Translations under genes and position numbers: made by a program
Assembly: GCA_027488935.1 (NCBI GenBank)
Contig: JAIYAP010000044.1
Span: forward strand, 124,001-188,000
DNA: 64,000 bases
Direction: 5' to 3'
Origin: Saprospiraceae bacterium
Lineage (GTDB): Bacteria; Bacteroidota; Bacteroidia; Chitinophagales; Saprospiraceae
The notes under the pieces: model-generated
Databases searched by the model: none
Seen by the model: the letters and a program-made list of their open reading frames with translations, nothing else
What the model was told of the DNA's origin: nothing
In this document: positions 32,306-41,204 of the stretch, piece after piece
Numbering within the stretch: position 1 is the first letter of the stretch
How the letters are laid out: every line of letters begins with the position of its first letter

Positions 32306-33664
32306 CTACCGGCTCACCACCACTTTCCGCACCGCCTTACCTTCTTTACTCGCCAGCGTTACAGTGTACATGCCGCTCGAGCAGGCACCCAAGTCCAGAT
32401 CCAACATACCAACACCATCCCAATCCTTCCGTAGGATCAATTTTCCTTGTAAGTCATTGACCAACAATAAGTAAGTAGCGGGTTTTTCTTCCTGTACAAG
32501 CACTTGCACACGATCTGCCGTAGGATTGGGGAAAACATCCCAATTGATCTGAAACGCCTTGTCAGAAAACAGACCCACCAGCGGCGATCCAGTGTATTGA
32601 AACATGCGGGTAGGGTGGGCGAGTTGTTGTCCCTCGCCGCCCCAGCCGGTTTCGGCATCTAAAAAATTCAGGGTGTATATAAATTCCCCGTTGCTGATTT
32701 GCTGCCAGGTTTCACCGCGATCGGGACTGATCCAGGTGGCGAAATCACCCGTTAGGAGGCTGTTTTTAGCCGTAGTCAGCATTATGTAAGAGCTGTTGGG
32801 AATGTAACAGGCACCGAAAACGCCGGTTTTGGGTCCGAGTGGGGTGATGTCGAGTTTTTTCCAGGTTTTGCCGCCGTCGGCAGTGATGATGATGGGGGAA
32901 GTGTTAAAATCTAGGTTAATAAAGCCATAAAGGGCGATACCATTCAAGGTGTCCGAAAAACTGACGCCTTCCAAGTTGTTGAGAATGGATTGATAAACCT
33001 CCCAGTGATACCCACGATCAGCGCTTTTGTAAAGACGACCGTAGTTTGTAGTAAACCACATATAGTCTCCCATCGTTTGTCCAGCGGTGGAAAATTCGCT
33101 GGAAATTGCATCTGGAATCTGGTTGCCGGGCAGATCCGTCCATGAATTGCCACCATCTTGCGTATGGTAAATTTTAAACTCGTCAGCATCTGCATCACCT
33201 GTTACAACTCCATTATTGGAATCATAAAAATGGAGGATATGTATAAAACTAGAAATGGGTGTAAAAGGTGGTGTAATATCCTCCCAGGTTTCACCTTTAT
33301 TTGTCGTCCTAATCAATTTTGCAAGATTAAAATTAACCAATCCTCCAACAAACCAAGTGTCTGAAGTGGGCGCAGAAAAACCAGTCACATAGGCTTTTTT
33401 ACTAAAATAAATTCTCTTTGCTGTCCAGTTTGAACCATTATCAATGGATTCAAATATATAGATACTGTCAGACTTAGGAAAACCCAATCGTTCATCAAAA
33501 ATAAATGTTTTATGTCCAACTCCAATTATAGAGTTTAGGCCATTTTTTTCTATCCTAACCATTCCAATTGTATCCATTTCATTTGGAACATGTTGGATCC
33601 ACTGCCCAAAACAGGTAATTGTTAAAGTTGTCAAAAAAGTGAGTGTAAAAATCAAGGATTTCAT
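32306..33664 (-). CDS. Exported Asp-box propeller protein with T9SS sorting domain (paralogue 2)
   Basis: 452 residues starting with signal peptide MKSLIFTLTFLTTLTITCFG. Blades carry FESIDNGSNWTAKRI, TTNKGETWEDITP, TQDGGNSWTDLPG, SADRGYHWEVYQ, TADGGKTWKKLD and SPDRGETWQQ. The C-terminal sorting domain VFPNPTADRVQVLV ... GMYTVTLASKEGKAVRKV is almost the same as in paralogue 1, and the middle part (YKSADRG to PIIITADGGKTWKKLDI) is closest to paralogue 3, so the gene is a mosaic. The 3' end is followed by a decayed hairpin element. Spacing to paralogue 3 is 45 bases. No catalytic motif; a surface or secreted binding protein is inferred. Confidence 0.82.
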   Translation of the reverse strand: MKSLIFTLTFLTTLTITCFGQWIQHVPNEMDTIGMVRIEKNGLNSIIGVGHKTFIFDERLGFPKSDSIYIFESIDNGSNWTAKRIYFSKKAYVTGFSAPTSDTWFVGGLVNFNLAKLIRTTNKGETWEDITPPFTPISSFIHILHFYDSNNGVVTGDADADEFKIYHTQDGGNSWTDLPGNQIPDAISSEFSTAGQTMGDYMWFTTNYGRLYKSADRGYHWEVYQSILNNLEGVSFSDTLNGIALYGFINLDFNTSPIIITADGGKTWKKLDITPLGPKTGVFGACYIPNSSYIMLTTAKNSLLTGDFATWISPDRGETWQQISNGEFIYTLNFLDAETGWGGEGQQLAHPTRMFQYTGSPLVGLFSDKAFQINWDVFPNPTADRVQVLVQEEKPATYLLLVNDLQGKLILRKDWDGVGMLDLDLGACSSGMYTVTLASKEGKAVRKVVVSR

Positions 33665-33709
33665 GTTTGTTGTTTTTTAACCGTTTGACAACTGTGGTTA
33701 ATTTAAACC

Positions 33710-35077
33710 CTACCGCGCCACCACCAATTTCCGCACCGCCTTTCCTTCCGCACTTGCGAGCGTTACAGTGTACATGCCGCTCGCGCATGCACCCAAGTCC
33801 AGATCCAACAAGCCCACACCGTCCCAATCTTTTCGAAGGATCAGTTTTCCTTGTAAGTCGTTGACCAACAATAAGTAAGACGCGGGTTTGTCCTCCTTTA
33901 CGCGCACCTGCACACGATCCGTTGCGGGGTTGGGGAAAACCTCCCAATCAGCCTGCAAAACTTTATCAGAAAACAAGCCCACCAGCGGCGAGCCAGTATA
34001 TTGAAACATGCGGGTAGGGTGGGCGAATTGTTGCCCTTCGCCGCCCCAGCCGGTTTCGGCATCCAGGAAATTGATTGTGTAAATATTTTCCCCGCTGCTT
34101 ATTTGTTGCGAGGTTTCCCCCCTGTCCGGACTGATCCAAGTTTCAAAAACGCCCGTTAAGAGACTGTTTTTAGCTGTGGTCAGCATGATATAGGAACTGT
34201 TGGGAATGTAACAGGCACCGAAAATACCGGTTTTGGGTCCGAGTGGGGAGATGTCGAGTTTTTTCCATGTTTTGCCGCCATCGGCGGTGATGATAATGGG
34301 GGAGGTGTTGAAATCTAGGGTGACGAAACCGAAGAGGGCGATTCCATTTAAGGTATCGGAAAAACTAACGCCTTCCAGATTCCCTAAAATGGATTGATAT
34401 ACTTCCCAATTGTGGCCACGGTCGGCGCTTTTGTAGATGCGACCATTGCTTGTGGTGAACCAAACGTAATCACCTAGAGTTTGGCCAGAAGTTGAAAATT
34501 CGCCAGAAATTGCATTTGGAATTTGGTTGTTAGGAAGAACAGTCCATGAATTTCCACCATCCTCGGTATGATAAATCTTGAACTCATCATCCTCAGGATC
34601 ACCAGTAACAACTCCATTATTCTCATCATAAAAATGCACTTCGTTAATATAACTTGAAATTGGGCTAACAGGAGGCGTTATCTCTGTCCATGTTAACCCA
34701 TGGTCCATTGTTTTTATTAACTTTCCATTAGTGTAGTTTTTAATAACTCCTCCAATATACCAAATATCCTTTGATGGCCTTGACATAGTGGTTACATATG
34801 CTTTTTTTCCAAAGTAAATGGTATTCGAGTTCCAAGTAACTCCCGAATCAGGCGTTTCAATAATAAAAATACTGTCTGATTTTGGGTATCCAAATTGAAT
34901 ATCATTAACATAGGTTTTGTGACCTACTGCTATTATCGAATTATTAATTTCTGAATTAATAATTTCAATGCTTAAAGTATCATTTATATTTGGAGTGTAG
35001 CCAAGCCATTGACCTTTTAAGTTGGTTAAAGCAACTAAAAGAGACACAAAAATCAATATGGGTATTTTTATACTCAC
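33710..35077 (-). CDS. Exported Asp-box propeller protein with T9SS sorting domain (paralogue 3)
   Basis: 455 residues with signal peptide MSIKIPILIFVSLLVALTNL and blades IETPDSGVTWNSN, TMDHGLTWTEITP, TEDGGNSWTVLPN, SADRGHNWEVYQ and TADGGKTWKKLD. One Asp box has lost its tryptophan: DRGETSQQI here against DRGETWQQI in the other three, a recent substitution in an otherwise conserved block. The T9SS domain is VFPNPATDRVQVRVKEDKPA ... VTLASAEGKAVRK. Unlike the other three paralogues it lacks the CACAGATT hairpin after its stop; only a 45-base gap to paralogue 2 with a short TTAACC/GGTTAA inverted repeat remains. Confidence 0.82.
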   Translation of the reverse strand: MSIKIPILIFVSLLVALTNLKGQWLGYTPNINDTLSIEIINSEINNSIIAVGHKTYVNDIQFGYPKSDSIFIIETPDSGVTWNSNTIYFGKKAYVTTMSRPSKDIWYIGGVIKNYTNGKLIKTMDHGLTWTEITPPVSPISSYINEVHFYDENNGVVTGDPEDDEFKIYHTEDGGNSWTVLPNNQIPNAISGEFSTSGQTLGDYVWFTTSNGRIYKSADRGHNWEVYQSILGNLEGVSFSDTLNGIALFGFVTLDFNTSPIIITADGGKTWKKLDISPLGPKTGIFGACYIPNSSYIMLTTAKNSLLTGVFETWISPDRGETSQQISSGENIYTINFLDAETGWGGEGQQFAHPTRMFQYTGSPLVGLFSDKVLQADWEVFPNPATDRVQVRVKEDKPASYLLLVNDLQGKLILRKDWDGVGLLDLDLGACASGMYTVTLASAEGKAVRKLVVAR

Positions 35078-35119
35078 TTTATTTAAATTTTGTTTATTTT
35101 TATTAAATTCATTCTATCT

Positions 35120-35198
35120 ACCACAGATTGCCCCAGATTTTCACAGATTATTGATTTGCAGTAACTTAATCATCTGTTAAAATCTGAGCCAATCTGTA
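35120..35198. repeat. CACAGATT-family long inverted repeat, copy D
   Basis: The left arm 35120-35150 is identical in its first 31 bases to that of copy B (accacagattgccccagat onward), and the loop is also nearly the same (TTGATTTGCAGTAACTTAAT against TTGATTTATAGTAACTTAAT). The right arm (35171-35198) has decayed. It lies 13 bases after the stop of paralogue 4, so gene and element were probably copied together. Confidence 0.8.
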
Positions 35199-35210
35199 AT
35201 ATTTAAACGC

Positions 35211-36563
35211 TTACCGAGCCGCCACCAACTTCCGCACCGCTTTTCCTTCTTTACTCGCCAGCGTAACGGTGTACATGCCGCTCGCGCAGGCGCCTAAGTC
35301 CAGATCCAACATATCCACACCGTCCCAATCTTTACGAAGGATCAGTTTCCCTTGTAAGTCGTTGACCAACAATAAGTAAGCAGCTGGTTTATCCTCCTTT
35401 ATGCGCACCTGTACACGATCCGTTGCGGGGTTGGGGAAAACCTCCCAATCAGCCTGCAAAACTTTATCCGAAAACAGGCCCACCAGCGGTGAGCCGGTGT
35501 ATTGAAACATGCGGGTAGGGTGGGCGAATTGTTGTCCCTCGCCGCCCCAGCCGGTTTCAGCATCCAAGAAATTGATTGTGTAAATGTTTTCTCCACTGCT
35601 GATTTGCTGCCAGGTTTCTCCTCGGTCCGGACTGATCCAGGTGGCGAAATCACCCGTAAGTAGGCTGTTTTTGGCCGTAGTCAGCATGATGTAGGAACTG
35701 TTGGGAATGTAACTGGCCCCGAAAATACCGGTCTTGGGTCCAAGTGGAGTGATGTTTAGTGTTTTCCAGGTTTTGCCGCCATCGGCGGTAATGATGATGG
35801 GGGAGGTGTTGAAATCTAGGGTGACGAAACCGTAGAGGGCGATTCCATTTAGGGTGTCGGAAAAACTGACTTTTTCTAAATTTGGGAGAATTGTTTGAAA
35901 TGCTTCCCAATGAAATCCCTTATCGGAACTTTTAAATATACGACCATTATTAGTTGTAAACCAAATATGGTCACCAAGTGCTTGCCCACGAATTGTATAT
36001 TCCCCTATATTCGCATCTGGAATTGTGCCTTCTGGTATTTCAGACCATGTATTCCCTCCATTTTCTGTATGAAATATTGTAAATTTATTAGCTTCTGGAT
36101 CACAAATAATTATACCACTTTCAGAATTATAAAAATTTATCAAACTAATCCAGCTACCGGTTGAGGAAAGTGGCGGCGTTATGTCTTTCCAATTCAAACC
36201 GTGGTCAATTGTCCTTATCAGTTTGACATTTGCTAGATTAATAAGTCCACCAATATACCAAACATCAGGAGAAGGGGTGGAAAGTGAAGTTAAAAATGCA
36301 TTATTACCAAATGGAACTTTTAAAGACTCCCAATCATTTCCAGAATTATTTGTGTGAAATAAGTAAACACTATCTTTTATTGGTATACCTAATGTGTTTT
36401 CTTGTACAAGAATACTGTGCCCACCTGCAACCAATGTATTCTGATTTACAAAACCTATTGAAAATACTTCAATGGGATCAAATAGTCCAGGAGATTTTAT
36501 AGCCCATTGGCTAAATCCAATATTGCAATTCAAAATTGCCACTAATATTACAAAAGGTCTCAT
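35211..36563 (-). CDS. Exported Asp-box propeller protein with T9SS sorting domain (paralogue 4)
   Basis: 450 residues starting MRPFVILVAILNCNIGFSQ, a signal peptide. Blades: HTNNSGNDWESLKV, TIDHGLNWKDITP, TENGGNTWSEIPE, SSDKGFHWEAFQ, TADGGKTWKTLN, SPDRGETWQQI. The N-terminal half is the most diverged of the four, while from about residue 245 to the end it is nearly identical to paralogues 2 and 3. T9SS domain VFPNPATDRVQVRIKEDKPA ... LVAAR. Its ATG overlaps the stop of the fibronectin/T9SS gene (ATGA), so that upstream gene and the paralogues are likely one operon. Confidence 0.82.
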   Translation of the reverse strand: MRPFVILVAILNCNIGFSQWAIKSPGLFDPIEVFSIGFVNQNTLVAGGHSILVQENTLGIPIKDSVYLFHTNNSGNDWESLKVPFGNNAFLTSLSTPSPDVWYIGGLINLANVKLIRTIDHGLNWKDITPPLSSTGSWISLINFYNSESGIIICDPEANKFTIFHTENGGNTWSEIPEGTIPDANIGEYTIRGQALGDHIWFTTNNGRIFKSSDKGFHWEAFQTILPNLEKVSFSDTLNGIALYGFVTLDFNTSPIIITADGGKTWKTLNITPLGPKTGIFGASYIPNSSYIMLTTAKNSLLTGDFATWISPDRGETWQQISSGENIYTINFLDAETGWGGEGQQFAHPTRMFQYTGSPLVGLFSDKVLQADWEVFPNPATDRVQVRIKEDKPAAYLLLVNDLQGKLILRKDWDGVDMLDLDLGACASGMYTVTLASKEGKAVRKLVAAR

Positions 36564-37624
36564 TTTGTGTCGATTATTATTTTTTTTGAAGAAATGGTGT
36601 TTGAAGTGTACTGGGAAATAATGTACACGCCGCTGGGTAGATTTTTCATGAAGAATTGGAGGTTTTCTAGCCCACTTTCTATGGTTCCCACTCTTACCAA
36701 TTCTCCTAAAGAATTAAAAACTTTTATATGAATAGGCGTTAAATATTGATCCTCTATTTCTTCTGATTTTGAATTAAATACACTTTTGTTTTGGTTTTCA
36801 TTGTTGATTAATGATGGTATTGTTGTATTAAACAATGAAAAATCCAAAGAATAATTCTGCTTGTTTGTATTAGATATTTTTATTTTATATAATTTATTTG
36901 AATTTTTAGTGATTCGTACTTCAAAAAGCGAAATATAAAAATTTGTGTTTGCAATCCCGTGGTCATAAATTTGACCTGAGTTTGCTCCATATTCTGTAAA
37001 TAAGGCTGGTTTATTAACTGGTAATTCTGGATAAAATTCTGGTTTTACAAGGTCTAATAACACTTTGGGATTCTCTCCTTCGCCAAAATTACTAAAGTAC
37101 CTTAGTCTGAAGTAATATACTCTATTTAATTCGATTACCTTTATTTTCCCGATATAAGTTGAAGCAACATTGAAGTCTACCGTGCATTCTGCCACCGGTT
37201 TAACCAATTGACTACAAGTTTGAACCAAATTCCCCAAAGGATTATCAGTACTAATCAATAGTTCCACAATGATCGGAACAACGATGAACGAAGAGTAAAT
37301 CAATCCAGTCCCTCCTGAACTACACACTGGCGCAACCCGAAAATTATACGTTTCCCCAGGCTCCAATCCTTCTACTTCAAACTCGGTGTCGAGGGTGGTA
37401 TCCGCATTGATTTGGGCGCCCGATGCATTAAACCAACTGACCAGGTAACCCGCTGCCCCAGGCACGGCATCCCACGACATGATGGCATAAGTCGGACCGG
37501 TCTCTACTGCCTGCAAGTTGGTCGGGGCCGGTAAATTGCAGTCCGATATTACATTATTTGGTAATGAATGGGCAAATAAAGGTGAAAAATGGGCAAAAAT
37601 GATGAAAAGAAAAATGTTTCGCAT
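36560..37624 (-). CDS. Exported fibronectin type III protein with T9SS sorting domain
   Basis: 354 residues with signal peptide MRNIFLFIIFAHFSPLFAHS. About 32-115 is one fibronectin type III domain (CNLPAPTNLQAVETGPTYAI, SWDAVPGAAGYLVSWF, LEPGETYNFRVAPVCSS). The middle part is unassigned, rich in beta and polar residues. The tail (IHIKVFNSLGELVRVGTIES ... LPSGVYIISQYTSNTISSKKIIID) is a T9SS type A sorting domain. Likely a surface or secreted binding protein. It is the first gene of the T9SS cluster on the minus strand, overlapping paralogue 4 by ATGA. Confidence 0.83.
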   Translation of the reverse strand: MRNIFLFIIFAHFSPLFAHSLPNNVISDCNLPAPTNLQAVETGPTYAIMSWDAVPGAAGYLVSWFNASGAQINADTTLDTEFEVEGLEPGETYNFRVAPVCSSGGTGLIYSSFIVVPIIVELLISTDNPLGNLVQTCSQLVKPVAECTVDFNVASTYIGKIKVIELNRVYYFRLRYFSNFGEGENPKVLLDLVKPEFYPELPVNKPALFTEYGANSGQIYDHGIANTNFYISLFEVRITKNSNKLYKIKISNTNKQNYSLDFSLFNTTIPSLINNENQNKSVFNSKSEEIEDQYLTPIHIKVFNSLGELVRVGTIESGLENLQFFMKNLPSGVYIISQYTSNTISSKKIIIDTK

Positions 37625-37738
37625 GGCATTCCTTTTTTTGTTGTGTTGTTGTTTGTTTTATTGCGCTGCAATATTATTGCACCAGCGAAACAAAAAAAAT
37701 TACAAATTTCAGAAAGTTTTCCAAGCGGGTACATAAAC

Positions 37739-39259
37739 ATGTTGAAATCTAACTTTGTGGTAATCCTTCGTACGCTAACGCGTGAAGAGTTTAACTCATT
37801 TGTCGAATTCGTTCCGTGGGCGCTCCACCAAGAGCCCTCTAAGCGTGAAGAAGCCGTTAAATTATTGGATATCTTGATCGGATACTTTCCAGAATTTAAT
37901 CATCCGTCGCTGACCTCGAAGAAGATTTTTAAAAAAATGTTCCCCGACAAAGACTATGTCGATCTCAAAATCGATAAAATCATGGGGAGCCTAACAAAAT
38001 GCTTGCGGATGCATTTTTTAACACTTCGATACCTCGAACCTAAAAATGAATTCGACCACCTGCTCGAAATCTGCCAGTTCCATAAAGAAAAAGGACTGTC
38101 GGCGCGATACCAACAGTCCTTCAGGCAACTCGAAAATCACTTTAGTCAAAACCACCCGCACTCTTTAGATCAAACTTACAAAAATTATCAGATCGAATAT
38201 GAAAGGCTAGATTGGCAAAGTATGGCCAATGATCATAAGACGGACATTAACCTTGCAAATACCGTGCTTGCACTTCAGCGATTTGCAGATGTAAATATGT
38301 TTGATCTCTTGATTCGATATGCATTGCAATTAAAGTTTGTAAAACTCGAAATCCCTGCGCAGGTACATAGCAAAATCCAAACGCTATTTAACCAATCAGA
38401 AGTCTTTCCTGATCCACTTTATCAAACCTACCACGCTATTTTTAAAATTTTCTATGCACCCAAAGTAACCCACCGGGATTTCGGAACTTGCTTAACCCTT
38501 ATTCGAGCCAATGAAAAGGTGTTTGATTATGACACGCTTTATACGTTGCATGTAACCCTGCGTAACCTCTGTATCATATTGATTAATCAGGGTGATCGTG
38601 ACCTAAAATACACCCTGTTCGAACTCCAAAAACAGAGTATTGAATCCGGTTTTCAATTTTATAAAGGGAAAATTTCAACCAGTTCGTTCATTAGTGTAGT
38701 GATCAATGCCTTAGAAGTGAAGGAGATAGAATGGACGCACGATTTTATTGAAGCCCACAAAGACCTGATCATCGGAGAAACCACCGATAAGATCTACTTC
38801 CGATTTTGTTGGGCGCAATATCTTTACCATCATGGCCAATATGAACAAGCGCTGGATTTTATACCGCAAAACCTTAAGGAAATTACTTATATTTTAGCTG
38901 CAAGACGCCTGGAAATCAAGGCTTTTTATGAATACGACTTTGAAGTTTCGGTTTTTAAAGCGGAAGCATTTCGCACGTATGTCTCCCGCTTGCCCAATTA
39001 TAATTTCCCCAAAGAAACCATGAACTATAATATGAATTTCGCCCGGTTCATCATACAGATTCAACAAATGCCCGTGGGTGTAAAAGAACGCGCTTACCGG
39101 GTGATTGAACGGATCGCTGAACGCCAATATGTATCCGACCGGGAATGGCTGTACGAAAAAGCCCGACTAAGGGGTAACCTGGAACCCGAAGAAGTGGAAA
39201 CGATTGTTCAGCAAACACCGGTTTTGGAGGAGCAGTTTGAAGAGAAGGAGGGGAAATAA
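37739..39259 (+). CDS. Large soluble protein of unknown function
   Basis: From ATG 37739 (MLKSNFVVILRTLTREEFNS) 506 residues. A longer open frame from 37589 would overlap the divergent T9SS gene start and adds an unconvincing hydrophobic stretch. The protein is mostly helical with many aromatic and charged residues, and its layout recalls helical-repeat (TPR-like) proteins: segments such as YQQSFRQLENHFSQNHPHSL, YEQALDFIPQNL and NFARFIIQIQQM could be repeat helices. Entirely unrecognised otherwise. It is terminated by a strong hairpin at 39259-39297. Divergent from the T9SS cluster. Confidence 0.62.
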   Translation: MLKSNFVVILRTLTREEFNSFVEFVPWALHQEPSKREEAVKLLDILIGYFPEFNHPSLTSKKIFKKMFPDKDYVDLKIDKIMGSLTKCLRMHFLTLRYLEPKNEFDHLLEICQFHKEKGLSARYQQSFRQLENHFSQNHPHSLDQTYKNYQIEYERLDWQSMANDHKTDINLANTVLALQRFADVNMFDLLIRYALQLKFVKLEIPAQVHSKIQTLFNQSEVFPDPLYQTYHAIFKIFYAPKVTHRDFGTCLTLIRANEKVFDYDTLYTLHVTLRNLCIILINQGDRDLKYTLFELQKQSIESGFQFYKGKISTSSFISVVINALEVKEIEWTHDFIEAHKDLIIGETTDKIYFRFCWAQYLYHHGQYEQALDFIPQNLKEITYILAARRLEIKAFYEYDFEVSVFKAEAFRTYVSRLPNYNFPKETMNYNMNFARFIIQIQQMPVGVKERAYRVIERIAERQYVSDREWLYEKARLRGNLEPEEVETIVQQTPVLEEQFEEKEGK

Positions 39260-39297
39260 AAAAAGCACCCGAACCTGTTGGGGTTGGGTGCTTTTTT
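39259..39297 (+). terminator. Intrinsic terminator
   Basis: AAAAAAGCACCC at 39259-39270 pairs with GGGTGCTTTTTT at 39286-39297, a 12-bp stem with a 15-base loop ending in a T-run, immediately after the stop of the plus-strand gene. The mirror A-run would also allow termination of transcripts coming from gmd on the other strand. Confidence 0.85.
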
Positions 39298-39309
39298 GGT
39301 GAACCACGC

Positions 39310-39474
39310 GGGGGCTTTTCTCCGAAAATCTGTTTAAAGAAGGTGAACCGCGAGGGTTCAGGCTATTTGGACGTGTTGGGGGCTTTTCTCCGAAAATCGG
39401 TTTAAAGAAGGTGAACCGCGAGGGTTCAGGCTACGGGCATCCGTTTAAAGAAGGTGAACCGCGAGGGTTCACCC
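39310..39474. repeat. 68-bp direct repeats with GGTGAACC-GGTTCACC hairpin
   Basis: Two full units (39310-39365, 39378-39433) containing GGCTTTTCTCCGAAAATC, TTTAAAGAAGGTGAACC and GCGAGGGTTCA, and a third partial unit at 39442-39474. The core GGTGAACC-GCGAG-GGTTCACC forms a hairpin, fully paired (8 bp) in the last unit. The array ends at the gmd stop codon. Function unknown; it is one of several palindromic families in this window. Confidence 0.78.
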
Positions 39475-40586
39475 TACTCGTACTGCGCCTTCACTTCAAA
39501 CCCACCTTCTTTCAAAAAACGCTCGCGGTGGAACACTTTTAAATCGCTGCGCACCATTTCTGATACCAATTCCTGCAAACTATGGGTGGGTTCCCAGCCT
39601 AAAATCGCTTTTGCTTTACTTGCATCACCGATCAACAGGTCGACTTCTGCCGGACGGAAATACCGCGGGTCAATCGCAATGACTTCATGGCCGACGGCAA
39701 ACTGGTACTCCGGCTCATTAACCTGGGCTACCACACCGATTTCCTGAACACCAGTGCCCCTGAATTCCAATTCCACACCCAATTCGCGGAATGCCATGCG
39801 GCAAAATTCGCGGACGGTGGTGGTTATGCCGGTGGCCAATACGTAATCGTCGGGTTTGGGTTGTTGCAGCATCAAATACATGCCCTCCACGTAATCTTTG
39901 GCATGGCCCCAGTCGCGCTCCGCGTCCAGGTTGCCGAGGTAGAGTTTGTCTTGCAATCCCAACGCGATCTTCGTGACAGCCCGGGTAATCTTGCGGGTCA
40001 CAAACGTTTCCCCCCGGATCGGCGATTCATGGTTGAACAAGATGCCGTTGCAAGCATACATGTCGTATGATTCGCGGTAATTCACCGTGATCCAATACCC
40101 ATACAATTTGGCGACCCCATATGGCGAGCGCGGATAAAAAGGTGTTTTTTCCGATTGCGGCACTTCCTGCACCAAACCGTACATTTCGGAGGTGGATGCC
40201 TGGTAAAAACGGGTTTTATCGGTGCGTCCCAACAAACGAATGGCTTCCAGCAAACGCAAGGTACCGATCGCGTCGGCATTGGCGGTGTATTCCGGGGTTT
40301 CGAAACTTACCTGTACGTGGCTCTGGGCACCAAGGTTGTAAATTTCATCGGGCTGTACCTGCTGCACAATACGGATCAGGTTGGTGCTGTCGGTCAAATC
40401 GCCATAATGCAACACAAAACGCTGCTGATCCACATGCGGATCCTGGTAGATATGGTCGATGCGGTCGGTGTTGAACAAGGATGACCGGCGCTTGATCCCG
40501 TGGACTTCATAGCCTTTTTGTAACAAGGATTCGGCTAAGTATGCGCCGTCTTGGCCGGTAACGCCGGTGATTAGTGCTTTTTTCAT
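39474..40586 (-). CDS. gmd: GDP-mannose 4,6-dehydratase
   Basis: Converts GDP-D-mannose to GDP-4-dehydro-6-deoxy-D-mannose, the entry to GDP-fucose, rhamnose or perosamine for surface glycans. At 370 residues it has family length. Seen: [20 protein letters not shown] (NADP fold), [18 protein letters not shown], the STSEMYG catalytic Ser/Thr block, [19 protein letters not shown] with the YxxxK pair, [38 protein letters not shown] and RYFRPAEVD. It is the most distal gene of the minus-strand polysaccharide block, but a toxin-antitoxin pair and repeats separate it from the rest, so it may be transcribed alone. Confidence 0.97.
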   Translation of the reverse strand: MKKALITGVTGQDGAYLAESLLQKGYEVHGIKRRSSLFNTDRIDHIYQDPHVDQQRFVLHYGDLTDSTNLIRIVQQVQPDEIYNLGAQSHVQVSFETPEYTANADAIGTLRLLEAIRLLGRTDKTRFYQASTSEMYGLVQEVPQSEKTPFYPRSPYGVAKLYGYWITVNYRESYDMYACNGILFNHESPIRGETFVTRKITRAVTKIALGLQDKLYLGNLDAERDWGHAKDYVEGMYLMLQQPKPDDYVLATGITTTVREFCRMAFRELGVELEFRGTGVQEIGVVAQVNEPEYQFAVGHEVIAIDPRYFRPAEVDLLIGDASKAKAILGWEPTHSLQELVSEMVRSDLKVFHRERFLKEGGFEVKAQYE

Positions 40587-40606
40587 GAAAGGAGTGTTTA
40601 GTATGG

Positions 40607-40686
40607 TTTAACACAAAGGCACAAAGCGCCTATAGGGGATTTAACAGGGAGGCACGGAGGCGTATTGGGGTTAACACAAAGTAAGG
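40607..40686. repeat. TTAACACAAAGGCAC direct repeats
   Basis: Units start at 40607, 40640 and 40670 (33- and 30-base steps): TTTAACACAAAGGCACAAAG, then TTTAACAGGGAGGCACGGAG, then TTAACACAAAG. They lie upstream of gmd and after the DUF3368 gene. They resemble the CACAGAGG-type intergenic repeats that I recall from many environmental genomes; that comparison is from memory. Confidence 0.6.
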
Positions 40687-40709
40687 AATCCTTTTTTGTA
40701 AATTTTTTA

Positions 40710-41204
40710 CTAAGAAGGGCTTTCATCCAATGAAATTAAAAACGTACGATAAAGATCTGCACTAACCCTAAAGCCTGCGTTCGTAATTAATTGATCAATA
40801 ATGGGTTTAACATTGGTGACAATTCCTTTGCTTTTTGCTAAGTTAAAAATGCCTAAAAGCCCAATTATAGGTATTTCTAAGTTTTTTGCCACATTTCGAC
40901 CCAATCGTTCGTCTATTAACAGCAAATCAGCTTCTAGTTCCTGAGCAATTGTAATTGCTTGCGCTTCTCCTATATCCAATTGGGTTTCTAACACTTTTAA
41001 TAAATTCATATCTGTGCAGGAACGGACTTCTATCAAATCAGAATCTAAAACTTCCTGACTTCCAGGCTGGCCTTTACCGTGTACCGTTAATTCATTAAAA
41101 ACACTTTCAGGAATTATTATCCTTTGAAACAAAATCTTTAAAATATCAAGTCTTCCTACTATCGATAGGTAAATAATTGGCGAAGTGTCACTTATGACAA
41201 TCAT
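40710..41204 (-). CDS. DUF3368 PIN-like toxin
   Basis: 164 residues in the PIN-like DUF3368 family. The first acidic residue lies in the VISDTSPIIYLSIVGRLDIL start, then IIIPESVFNELTVHGKGQPGS, LDIGEAQAITIAQELEADLLLIDERLGRN (second and third acidic clusters) and IPIIGLLGIFNLAKSKGIV. Such proteins act as RNases in toxin-antitoxin modules. It overlaps the UPF0175 gene by four bases (ATGA), the usual order antitoxin-toxin. It sits inside the polysaccharide region and is not expected to take part in it. Toxicity is inferred from family and arrangement. Confidence 0.88.
   Translation of the reverse strand: MIVISDTSPIIYLSIVGRLDILKILFQRIIIPESVFNELTVHGKGQPGSQEVLDSDLIEVRSCTDMNLLKVLETQLDIGEAQAITIAQELEADLLLIDERLGRNVAKNLEIPIIGLLGIFNLAKSKGIVTNVKPIIDQLITNAGFRVSADLYRTFLISLDESPS

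Noticed and set aside
33579-33947. 122-residue minus-strand frame between paralogues 2 and 3
   Set aside because: Out-of-frame shadow of the 3' end of paralogue 3; that sequence codes for the conserved sorting domain in the other frame.
39310-39474. CRISPR array
   Set aside because: Only three units, spacers not unique and of different length, no cas genes.
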